Source: Lachnospiraceae bacterium UBA3802 (GTDB taxonomy: Bacteria; Bacillota; Clostridia; Lachnospirales; Lachnospiraceae). Taken from it: DNA of 6,142 nucleotides. This document shows, one piece after another, positions 1-6,142 of this stretch (the stretch's first letter is position 1; each line of letters opens with the position of its first letter). The notes beneath the pieces were generated by a model that was given only the letters and a program-made list of their open reading frames with translations, had not been told where the DNA came from and ran no database searches. The stretch is taken from assembly GCA_002369155.1 (NCBI GenBank), contig DFEM01000051.1, forward strand, positions 1 to 6,142, in the 5' to 3' direction. Position numbers and translations under genes: made by a program.

Positions 1-1927
1 AAAGGAAGATTTTGAGAAAAAAGCGGCATTTTTATACAGGGAATACCAGAAGGTTTTGTTTGACAATAATGCCCTGGATTTTGATGATCTGCTTTTGCTT
101 ACGGTAGAACTTTTCAAGAAGAATCTTGATGTACTCGAAAACTATCGAAACAGATTTAAATATATACTTGTCGATGAGTATCAGGATACCAATACGGTTC
201 AGTTTTCGTTTGTGAAAATGCTTGCCGACAAATACAGAAATTTATGTGTCGTAGGTGATGACGATCAGTCAATTTACAGATTCAGAGGAGCGAATATTCG
301 TAACATCCTCGATTTTGAAAAGAATTACCCGGATGCTTTTGTAATCAAACTTGAACAGAATTACCGTTCGACTGAAAACATCCTTAATGCGGCCAATGCC
401 GTGATTGCCAATAATGTCGGAAGAAAGGACAAGACATTATGGTCTTCAAGAGGAGACGGGTCAAAGATTCATTTCAGACAGTTTTCTTCTTCCAAGGAAG
501 AGGCAATGTTTGTTGCCAATGACATTTATACCAAAGTCAGAAGAAGGGATTGTTTAAGGAATGATATTGCGATTCTTTACAGGACCAATCAGCAGTCCCG
601 TGAACTTGAAGAAGTCATGCTTCGGGAGAACATTCCGTATACGATTGTAGGCGGTACGAATTTCTATTCAAGAAAAGAAATTAAGGATATTCTTGCGTAT
701 TTAAAGACAATCGCAAACGGAAGCGATAATTTAAATGTCGAAAGAATTGTAAATGTTCCCAAAAGAGGCATCGGAGATACTTCGCTATCAAAAGCCAGAG
801 CATATGCCGAGAATAATGAAATATCCCTTTTTGAGGCACTCCTTCATGCCGACAGAATACCTTCAATCGGCAAAGCAGCCGCAAAAATGAAAGATTTCGC
901 TTCTGATATTATGGTATTCAGGGAGAGAATTAAAGAATGCGAATTTGAAGACATTCCAGAACTTATAAGCGAACTTTTGGAAAAAATTAAATATTCCGAT
1001 TACATTAAGGAGACAGAGGATAAGGAAACAGCCGATGACAGGCTTGCCAACATCGATGAACTCTTTTCCAAAGCTGCTTATTTCGAAGAAAAATATGTTG
1101 AAGACAATCCCGAAGCAGAGAAGGGACCCACACTTCAGGATTTTTTAAATGATGTATCGCTTGTTGCTGACATTGACAATGCCGATACGGCTTTGGACAG
1201 GGTACTTATGATGACTCTTCATTCCGCAAAAGGACTTGAATTCTCGCATGTATACATAGTCGGCATGGAAGACGGACTTTTCCCCGGCGACAGGACCGTT
1301 ATGAGCATGGATTCCGAAGAAATGGAAGAAGAGAGAAGACTTGCATATGTGGGAATAACCAGAGCCAAGGACGATTTGACTCTTACTGCCGCATCAAGCA
1401 GAATGATGAGAGGCCAGTGGGTTAATTATCCGATAAGCCGTTTTGTCAGAGAAATACCTACAAATCTTTTGGATTCGGATACCAATTTCTCGAAAAATAG
1501 AGAAGAAGATCTGCCTCCGAGGACATCCAGATACTCCAATATGGGTCTCTACGGCGGATATTTAAAGAGCGGTTCGGGCAACTCGGGTATCGGAAATATT
1601 CCGGGCGGAAAACCATATGCTTCGACAAAAATGCTTGATAATGCAAAACCCAAAGCATCAGTTAAGGTTGACATAACTAAAAGAAGTGAAAACAAGATTA
1701 ATACTCCTGCAAAGAAAGCTTCTCCTGTGATTAATCTTACAAAGGGCAGTGAATTAAAAAGCAATATAAATTATAAAGCAGGAGACAGAGTAAGCCATAT
1801 TAAGTTCGGAGAAGGTGTTGTAACCGAGATTGACACAAGCGGAAACAACACTTATGTGAAGATAGATTTCGACCAATACGGTCAGAGAATTCTCGATTCA
1901 AGGTTTGCAAAACTCAATGTTTTATAG
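1..1927 (+). CDS. pcrA: ATP-dependent DNA helicase PcrA/UvrD family, 5'-truncated by window edge
   Basis: This is a superfamily 1A 3'-5' DNA helicase that unwinds DNA in nucleotide excision repair, clears RNA polymerase and recombinase filaments, and supports plasmid replication. The frame is open to the left edge (first full codon at base 2), so the TTG at 56 is an internal Leu and not a start. Numbering from that codon, I see LDFDDLL (7-13), Walker B/motif II DEYQDTN (40-46), motif III GDDDQSIYRFRGA (67-79), motif IV QNYRST (101-106), motif V TLHSAKGLEF (387-396) and motif VI EEERRLAYVGITRA (424-437, Arg finger R436). The Q motif and Walker A lie before the window; by comparison with PcrA, roughly 165 residues are missing. 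A low-complexity linker (about 470-570) leads to a C-terminal Tudor-like module (about 573-623, starting KAGDRVSHIKFGEGVV), the RNA-polymerase-binding domain found in PcrA. That module and the Firmicute context favour PcrA over Rep. The stop is TAG at 1925-1927, with no frameshift. Family assignment is very sure. Confidence 0.96.
   Translation, partial: KEDFEKKAAFLYREYQKVLFDNNALDFDDLLLLTVELFKKNLDVLENYRNRFKYILVDEYQDTNTVQFSFVKMLADKYRNLCVVGDDDQSIYRFRGANIRNILDFEKNYPDAFVIKLEQNYRSTENILNAANAVIANNVGRKDKTLWSSRGDGSKIHFRQFSSSKEEAMFVANDIYTKVRRRDCLRNDIAILYRTNQQSRELEEVMLRENIPYTIVGGTNFYSRKEIKDILAYLKTIANGSDNLNVERIVNVPKRGIGDTSLSKARAYAENNEISLFEALLHADRIPSIGKAAAKMKDFASDIMVFRERIKECEFEDIPELISELLEKIKYSDYIKETEDKETADDRLANIDELFSKAAYFEEKYVEDNPEAEKGPTLQDFLNDVSLVADIDNADTALDRVLMMTLHSAKGLEFSHVYIVGMEDGLFPGDRTVMSMDSEEMEEERRLAYVGITRAKDDLTLTAASSRMMRGQWVNYPISRFVREIPTNLLDSDTNFSKNREEDLPPRTSRYSNMGLYGGYLKSGSGNSGIGNIPGGKPYASTKMLDNAKPKASVKVDITKRSENKINTPAKKASPVINLTKGSELKSNINYKAGDRVSHIKFGEGVVTEIDTSGNNTYVKIDFDQYGQRILDSRFAKLNVL
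1655..1765 (+). repeat. Imperfect internal duplication in the PcrA linker
   Basis: The linker between the helicase core and the Tudor-like domain contains two related 16-residue units: ASVKVDITKRSENKIN (bases 1655-1702) and ASPVINLTKGSELKSN (1718-1765). About half the residues match (A, S, T, K, S, E, K and N in register), and both are preceded by Lys. The offset is 63 bases (21 codons). The DNA copies have diverged, so this is an old duplication or convergent short motif rather than a fresh tandem repeat. A pair of short peptide-binding motifs is a possible function, but that is inference. Confidence 0.45.
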
Positions 1928-1932
1928 AAATT

Positions 1933-1965
1933 AATTAAAATATGATTTAATTTTTTTGATGGTGA
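1933..1965 (+). promoter_or_regulatory. Possible weak promoter or AT-only hairpin, plus the pseG ribosome binding site
   Basis: The 42-nt gap between pcrA and pseG holds a -10-like TATGAT at 1941-1946, without a convincing TTGACA box at 16-18 nt upstream. Overlapping it, AATTAAA (1933-1939) can pair with TTTAATT (1946-1952) around a 6-nt loop, followed by further Ts to 1957. This has the shape of a weak intrinsic terminator but contains no G-C pair. The two readings exclude each other in function, and neither is strong. The GGTGA at 1961-1965 complements the 16S 3' end 4 nt before the pseG ATG and supports that start. Some readthrough from pcrA is plausible. Confidence 0.3.
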
Positions 1966-1969
1966 GAAG

Positions 1970-3013
1970 ATGAAATTTGTATTCAGAGCAGATGCAAATT
2001 CGAATATCGGACAGGGACATGTAATGAGATGCTTGTCTCTATCGGATGCGCTGGAAGAAACAGGGCATTTATGTTCTTTTGTCACGGCAGGGGATACATT
2101 GCTTTCACTCATTGAAAAAAGAGGAAAAAAAGTCAGTGTTCTTCGTACTTCTTACGATCAAACGGATTTGGAGAAAGAAGAACTTAAGGAGATTCTTGCA
2201 AAAGAAAAAGCAGATGTTCTTGTTGCGGACGGATATTTTTTTTCACCGGATTATTTTAATGAATTAAAAGATTTTATAAAGACGGTTTATTTTGATGATG
2301 TGTATTCGTTTGCATATAATGTTGACTGTCTGATTAATTACAATATTTATGCCGACGAGGAAAAATACAAAGAATTATATATGACTCAAAAGGTCAATCT
2401 TCCGAAGTTGATTTTGGGTCCTTCTTTTGCGCCGCTTAGAAAAGAATTTTCGAATACGTATTCAAAAGAAATAAAAGATGTAAAAGAAGTCATGGTGTCT
2501 TTCGGAGGAGCGGATCCTTTGCATCTTGCGCTCGGGTTCATCAAAACCATTGATAAATCGGAAGTTGTGAAAGATATTCATTTCAAGATGGTTCTCGGAA
2601 GAATGGAACCTGATTTAAAAGAAATAAAACGCATTGTCGAAGATATAGAAAACATATCCCTTTTGGTTGACATAACTAACATGAAAGAAGAGATTGAAAA
2701 ATCCGACCTTGTTATTTCGGCCGCAGGCAGCACTCAATATGAGATTTGTGCCTGCAAAAGACCGTGCATCTGTTTTTCCATGGCTGACAATCAGGTGGAA
2801 GGCGCAAAGAAATTCGGTGAATCGGGAGCTTTCATTTATGTCGGCGATGCAAGGAATAACGATTCATTCTTTGATGATTTGATTGAATCGGTAAAAAAGA
2901 TTAAAGGTAATATTTTGTTGGCTTCGGAAATGTCCGAGAAGGCAGGTAAAATAACCGACGGTTTGGGGACAAAAAGAATTGCCGTTGAATTTGAAAAAAT
3001 ATTTGGGAGATAA
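1970..3013 (+). CDS. pseG: PseG-like UDP-2,4-diacetamido-2,4,6-trideoxy-beta-L-altropyranose hydrolase
   Basis: PseG removes UDP from UDP-2,4-diacetamido-2,4,6-trideoxy-L-altrose in the cytoplasm, the fourth step to CMP-pseudaminic acid, a sugar used on flagellins and surface glycans. The 347-residue length is normal for the family. The N-terminus carries the diagnostic RADAN..IGQGHVMRCLSL block (6-24); H17 falls exactly where the catalytic His17 of Campylobacter jejuni PseG lies. Other family landmarks are ADGYF (86-90), a YFDD (107-110) followed by LINYNIYADEEKY (121-133), the GT-B hinge region MVSFGGADPLHL (175-186), and the nucleotide-binding loop SAAGSTQYE (250-258) with MADNQ (271-275). 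The usual family sequence at 87-89 is D-H-Y, from memory; here it is D-G-Y. The ATG at 1970 is supported by GGTGA 4 nt upstream. The stop lies 2 nt before the next gene, so the two form an operon. No other pse gene is visible, so the substrate could differ from the classical one. Confidence 0.85.
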   Translation: MKFVFRADANSNIGQGHVMRCLSLSDALEETGHLCSFVTAGDTLLSLIEKRGKKVSVLRTSYDQTDLEKEELKEILAKEKADVLVADGYFFSPDYFNELKDFIKTVYFDDVYSFAYNVDCLINYNIYADEEKYKELYMTQKVNLPKLILGPSFAPLRKEFSNTYSKEIKDVKEVMVSFGGADPLHLALGFIKTIDKSEVVKDIHFKMVLGRMEPDLKEIKRIVEDIENISLLVDITNMKEEIEKSDLVISAAGSTQYEICACKRPCICFSMADNQVEGAKKFGESGAFIYVGDARNNDSFFDDLIESVKKIKGNILLASEMSEKAGKITDGLGTKRIAVEFEKIFGR

Positions 3014-3015
3014 AA

Positions 3016-5778
3016 ATGTCCGAGAACTTAAGACCTGATGTATTTATCAGTTATTCATCAAAAAACAAAGATATTGCTGATGAGATTGTAAAAGAATTTG
3101 AGGGTAACGACATAAAATGCTGGTATGCTCCGAGAGACATTATGCCCGGAGAAGAGTGGGTTACCGCCATTACCGGTGGCCTTGAATCATCCAAAGTTTT
3201 GGTACTTATTTATACAGATGAATCCAATGAGTCAAGACAGGTAATGAATGAAGTGGCTGTTGCTTTTAATGCCGGAAAGACCATAGTACCTTTCAGACTT
3301 ACCGAAAACAAAATGAACAGCGAGTTTGAATATTATCTTACGAGAGTTCATTGGCTTGACGGAGTTACAAAGACTCTGAAGGATAATATTGTAGAACTCA
3401 GAAAATATATTCAGATTATATTAAGCGGGATTGACAATGCGGATACAACGCCCAATTTAAATGCCGTAAGCGAAGCCGCTCCCAAAAAGAAGAAAAAAGT
3501 TTTATCGGCTGCCTTGATAGCTTTAATTGCATCAGGAGCGGGTGCTTTGCTTTTGATTGTATTGGCAGTGGCTTTAATTATCATTTTATCGCTTGGAAGC
3601 GGTAACAGATATATGAAGAAAGGTTTGGAAGCATATAATTCCAAATATCATTCAACAGTTGAAAACAATAAGGCAAGATCATATTTTGAAAAGGCAGCCA
3701 AAAAAGGAAAACCTGATGCTTATTATTATCTTGGCATGCTGGATAAAAGAGAATATGATTATTCTTCTGCCAAGCTTAATTTTGAAAAAGGATTAACAGC
3801 CGGAAGCAATCTTTCCAAACTGGAACTCGGATATCTTTACGAAATGGGATTCGGAGTGAATCCCGATTTGCAAACAGCCAAAACATATTACGATGAGGTA
3901 TTGAATGCCGGATGCCTTGAAGCAAATCTTTATGAAGGTGCATTTCTTTTACACGGCTATTACGGCGATGAAATTGACACCATGAATGCTCTTTTATATC
4001 TTAATAAATCCAAAGAGAGCGAAATTCAAAAGATTGCCGCAGAATCATATATGAATATCGCATTGATTCAGGAATTTGACATTTCCGAGGATAATTTTGA
4101 TTTGCAAAAGACTTTGGACTGTTATCAGAAGGCCATGGATATAGATCCTTATTTTGAAGGAAGAAGTTACTTATGCATGGCGGATGATTATTTTATAAAA
4201 GAAGACAACGAGAATTCGGATGGATGTTATCAAAAAGCTTTGCAGTTCTATGTTTCTTCCGCCAAAGCGGGCGATGAGTCATCAATGATGCAAGCCGGAT
4301 TATTATATCAGTACGGATACGGAACAAAAGCCGACTCCGAAATCGCCATGGATTATTACAGGAAAGCGGCTGATGCAGGCAATTCATATGCAATGGTATA
4401 TGTCGCTTGTATGTATGAATTGGGCCAGGATTTTGTTAAGCAGGATTTGGACAAAGCCTTCGAATGGTATAAAAAAGCAGCGGATCTGGGCAATCCCGAG
4501 GCGATGATTTACCTGGGCGATATGTACAGAATCGGCAAATACGGCATGAAAAACGATCAGCCCGATTACAACATGGCCAGATTCTGGTATGAAGAAGCAT
4601 TGAAAAACGGCTGCATTGATGCGTATTACTCTCTCGGATTTATGTATGAAGAGGGATTGGGTGCTGACTGCGATTATGAAAAGGCGTTCGAATACTATCA
4701 AAAAAGTTCCGAATACGGTTCTGCTTTGGCAATGTGCAGAATAGGATATTTATATGAATACGGATATATCGGCGGTGAGGTCAACAGCGAAGAAGCCATG
4801 AATTGGTATTATAAAGCAGCCAAAGCCGGAAGCGGTGAAGCCATGTACTGTATCGGGTCAAAATATGAAGAAAATGAAGATTACGAGAATGCAAAGGTAT
4901 GGTATACCGTTGCTGCTTCCAACGATAATTCCGACAGTATGTTCAGTCTGGCATTTTTATACTATTACGGAAAATATTCGGATGAACCTGATTATGAGAA
5001 TGCTCTCAAATGGTTTACAAAAGCTGCCAATGCAGGAAATTCGTATGCACTCGACATGGTCGGCAATATGTATATGGACGGCAAGGGATGTGAACAAAGT
5101 TTTGAAAATGCAAAACAATGTTTTGAGCTTGCAGTTGAAAGAGGCTCGGCAACCGATTATGACTACTACATACTCGGTCATTTGTACCATAAAGGACTGG
5201 GTACGGATAAAGATATTGAAAAAGCCCTGGAATATTATAAAAAGGCCGCGGATTTGGGAAATACACAAGCCCTTGAAACATTGGGAGGCATGTATTTTGA
5301 CGGAGACGGAGTAGCGCCTGATCAGGCGGAGGCCATGTATTACCTACAAAAGGCTGCAGATTCTTCCAATTCATGTACTGCATTAACATATAAGAAACTC
5401 GGAGATTGTTATTATTACGGTTACGGAAGCAGTTACAACGAATTGACAGCTCAAACATATTATTTGATTGCATCCGATATGGGACTTGAAGACCCTGTTA
5501 TGTGGAACAATATTGCAATGACTTATTACAACAGTTTAAGATATTCTGATGCGGCAGATTACTATGTTAAAAGTGCCGAAAAATCAAAAGACCCTGTTGC
5601 AATGTACAGTGCGGCGGTATGTTTTTATAATGATGGAAAATTTTCGGAAGCGCTCAAATGGTTCGGAAAATCCATAGATAACGGATATTCAAGACCGAGT
5701 GTTCCCAAAAACGATATTAAAAATATGGTTGAAGCAGGGCAGGTTTCTGCGGAAGACGCAAAGAAATGGCTTGATTAG
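3016..5778 (+). CDS. TIR domain - transmembrane - Sel1-repeat protein
   Basis: A 920-residue protein of three parts. Residues 8-137 are a bacterial TIR domain: strand A DVFISYSS (8-15), the BB-loop region CWYAPRDIMPGEEW (35-48), LVLIYTDESNESRQ (62-75), then VMNEV with E79 at the position of the catalytic Glu of NAD+-cleaving TIRs such as SARM1 E642, and IVPFRL (90-95) and VHWLD (111-115). Five lysines (157-161) precede an uncharged 32-residue hydrophobic stretch (162-193). From about 200 to 890 runs a solenoid of about 15-17 Sel1/TPR-like helical pairs, followed by a 30-residue polar tail. No N-terminal signal peptide is seen. By the positive-inside rule the TIR is cytoplasmic and the solenoid outside, if the stretch crosses once. 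GGGAGA (3005-3010) ends 5 nt before the ATG and overlaps the end of pseG; the next Met (M43) would cut the TIR, so this start is firm. Role (signalling, scaffold or NADase-based defence) is unknown. Confidence 0.9.
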   Translation: MSENLRPDVFISYSSKNKDIADEIVKEFEGNDIKCWYAPRDIMPGEEWVTAITGGLESSKVLVLIYTDESNESRQVMNEVAVAFNAGKTIVPFRLTENKMNSEFEYYLTRVHWLDGVTKTLKDNIVELRKYIQIILSGIDNADTTPNLNAVSEAAPKKKKKVLSAALIALIASGAGALLLIVLAVALIIILSLGSGNRYMKKGLEAYNSKYHSTVENNKARSYFEKAAKKGKPDAYYYLGMLDKREYDYSSAKLNFEKGLTAGSNLSKLELGYLYEMGFGVNPDLQTAKTYYDEVLNAGCLEANLYEGAFLLHGYYGDEIDTMNALLYLNKSKESEIQKIAAESYMNIALIQEFDISEDNFDLQKTLDCYQKAMDIDPYFEGRSYLCMADDYFIKEDNENSDGCYQKALQFYVSSAKAGDESSMMQAGLLYQYGYGTKADSEIAMDYYRKAADAGNSYAMVYVACMYELGQDFVKQDLDKAFEWYKKAADLGNPEAMIYLGDMYRIGKYGMKNDQPDYNMARFWYEEALKNGCIDAYYSLGFMYEEGLGADCDYEKAFEYYQKSSEYGSALAMCRIGYLYEYGYIGGEVNSEEAMNWYYKAAKAGSGEAMYCIGSKYEENEDYENAKVWYTVAASNDNSDSMFSLAFLYYYGKYSDEPDYENALKWFTKAANAGNSYALDMVGNMYMDGKGCEQSFENAKQCFELAVERGSATDYDYYILGHLYHKGLGTDKDIEKALEYYKKAADLGNTQALETLGGMYFDGDGVAPDQAEAMYYLQKAADSSNSCTALTYKKLGDCYYYGYGSSYNELTAQTYYLIASDMGLEDPVMWNNIAMTYYNSLRYSDAADYYVKSAEKSKDPVAMYSAAVCFYNDGKFSEALKWFGKSIDNGYSRPSVPKNDIKNMVEAGQVSAEDAKKWLD
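3613..5685 (+). repeat. Sel1/TPR-like solenoid repeat array (protein level)
   Basis: Residues 200-890 of the TIR protein consist of repeated helix pairs of 31-40 residues following the Sel1 pattern A..LG.LY..G.G....D..KA..WY.KAA..G. The clearest units begin near residues 265, 421, 456, 493, 533, 569, 606, 637, 675, 711, 749 and 785. Units near 233, 606, 825 and 860 are shorter and more TPR-like, and 300-418 departs from the pattern. Two units share a nearly identical core, EWYKKAADLGN (483-493) and EYYKKAADLGN (739-749), but with different codons, so the expansion is old and not a recent DNA duplication. Sel1 repeats usually form protein-protein interaction surfaces. Confidence 0.85.
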
Positions 5779-5803
5779 GGAATTTTACGAAAATAAAAAA
5801 AGT

Positions 5804-5833
5804 GTATCATTTTTCAGTTCATAGTGATATAAT
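5804..5833 (+). promoter_or_regulatory. Sigma-A type extended -10 promoter for the downstream small gene
   Basis: A perfect extended -10 element TGATATAAT occupies 5825-5833 (TATAAT at 5828-5833). A partial -35 match, GTATCA (5804-5809), sits 18 nt upstream with 3 of 6 consensus bases; the extended -10 commonly compensates for a poor -35. Transcription would start near 5840, giving a leader of about 37 nt that ends in the strong ribosome binding site. This makes the last gene an independent transcription unit from the pseG-TIR pair. Confidence 0.7.
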
Positions 5834-5860
5834 TAACTCATAATACTTTTGAAATTGCAA

Positions 5861-5868
5861 AAGGGGGT
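5861..5868 (+). promoter_or_regulatory. Ribosome binding site of the small membrane-protein gene
   Basis: AAGGGGGT, with a run of five Gs at 5863-5867, lies 8-9 nt before the ATG at 5877. This purine-rich block at ideal spacing fixes the start codon and suggests efficient translation. Confidence 0.75.
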
Positions 5869-5876
5869 CTAAATCA

Positions 5877-6142
5877 ATGGCTAATATTTTTAAAGTGTTC
5901 AAGAAGATTAAGGATTTTGATGATTTCCTTGAAATGACTAAATTAGATGGTATTTTAAACAAGAAAAAGAGAGAGCAGGAAGAAGCAGAGGCTGCAAAGA
6001 GACGTAATATTATCATTACAATTCTTGCAATCGTAGGTGCTGTTGCTGCTGTAGCAGGTATTGCTTACCTTGTATATCGTTATCTCACACCGGATTATCT
6101 CGAAGATTTCGATGATGATTTCGATGATGATTTTGATGATGA
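5877..6142 (+). CDS. Small single-pass membrane protein with acidic FDDD-repeat tail, 3'-truncated by window edge
   Basis: I do not recognise the family by name. The frame starts at the ATG at 5877 and stays open to the right edge, giving 88 full codons. Residues 1-28 (MANIFKVFKKIKDFDDFLEM onward) look amphipathic and mixed in charge. Residues 29-44 are a charged helix (KKKREQEEAEAAKRR). A hydrophobic segment (about 45-67, from NIIITILAIVGAVAAVAGIA to LVY) follows, and then LEDFDDDFDDDFDD, an Asp/Phe repeat that continues past the window. The strong positive charge before the membrane segment (KRR) predicts N-terminus inside and the acidic tail outside. Similar short proteins with acidic tails occur in Lachnospiraceae, as far as I recall, without known function. 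It has its own extended -10 promoter and a strong ribosome binding site, and uses GCT, GTA and CGT codons more than its neighbours, in keeping with good expression. Confidence 0.8.
   Translation, partial: MANIFKVFKKIKDFDDFLEMTKLDGILNKKKREQEEAEAAKRRNIIITILAIVGAVAAVAGIAYLVYRYLTPDYLEDFDDDFDDDFDD
6108..6142 (+). repeat. 12-bp tandem repeat TTCGATGATGAT at the right edge
   Basis: Nearly three copies of a 12-base unit (TTC/TTT GAT GAT GAT) are visible, encoding Phe-Asp-Asp-Asp. The array runs into the window edge, so total copy number is unknown. The only difference between copies is TTC versus TTT, so the repeats are recent or still exchanging. A change by one unit would keep the reading frame and alter tail length. 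Confidence 0.8.

Noticed and set aside
56..58. TTG at 56 as start of the helicase gene
   Set aside because: The frame continues to the left edge with family-like sequence (AAFLYREYQKV before NALDFDDLL), and starting here would drop Walker A, which is essential.
2236..2243. Run of eight Ts inside pseG as a phase-variation tract
   Set aside because: It encodes a sensible Tyr-Phe-Phe-Ser stretch, is interrupted in codon terms only by normal usage, and runs of this length are common in AT-rich genomes. The frame is intact.
5015..5473. 152-residue antisense open frame inside the TIR-Sel1 gene, and the 159-codon + strand frame at 4835-5314
   Set aside because: Both sit wholly within a clear coding frame with good domain structure. 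Their translations look like random composition without domains, and the repetitive codon pattern of the Sel1 array explains long open shadows.
5798..5814. Possible terminator after the TIR gene (AAAAGTG / CATTTTT hairpin with a 3-nt loop)
   Set aside because: The Ts form part of the stem rather than a trailing run, the stem has one G-C pair plus a G-T wobble, and no T tract follows. It could still act weakly; otherwise termination here is factor-dependent or leaky.
5819..6016. 65-residue minus-strand frame across the last intergenic region
   Set aside because: It overlaps the promoter, ribosome binding site and first codons of the well-supported + strand small gene.
1..6142. CRISPR array, tRNA, rRNA, insertion sequence or attachment site
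   Set aside because: I saw no repeat-spacer pattern, cloverleaf-like gene, transposase fragment or terminal inverted repeats; nearly all bases are in the four coding regions.

Overview
The window is AT-rich and tightly packed, with Gram-positive style GG-rich ribosome binding sites, a PcrA-type helicase with the C-terminal extension usual in Firmicutes, and AGA/AAA/GAA-rich codon use. This points to a low-GC Firmicute, most likely a Clostridia/Lachnospiraceae-type anaerobe. The taxon is inferred from these features and from the protein styles, not from a marker gene. All four recognisable genes are on the + strand.

Layout: (1) bases 1-1927 hold the 3' part of a pcrA/uvrD DNA helicase gene, cut by the left edge, with motifs II-VI and a C-terminal Tudor-like domain. 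(2) After 42 nt with a possible weak promoter or AT-only hairpin comes a pseG-like gene (1970-3013) for a UDP-sugar hydrolase of the pseudaminic acid pathway. (3) Two bases later starts a 920-residue protein (3016-5778) with an N-terminal TIR domain that keeps the expected catalytic Glu, a lysine-flanked transmembrane stretch, and a long Sel1/TPR-like solenoid. (4) After a 98-nt gap with a perfect extended -10 promoter element comes a small membrane protein gene (from 5877) whose acidic FDDD-repeat tail runs off the right edge.

How they may work together: pcrA is housekeeping. pseG and the TIR gene are almost certainly co-transcribed and probably translationally coupled. No other pse gene is visible, so pseG is an orphan here. 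The TIR protein is the most interesting item. Its architecture suggests a membrane receptor or scaffold with a cytoplasmic TIR domain, possibly an NAD+-cleaving effector, joined to a large protein-interaction solenoid that the positive-inside rule would place outside the cell. Whether it is a defence protein cannot be decided from this window. The last gene has its own promoter and looks well expressed.
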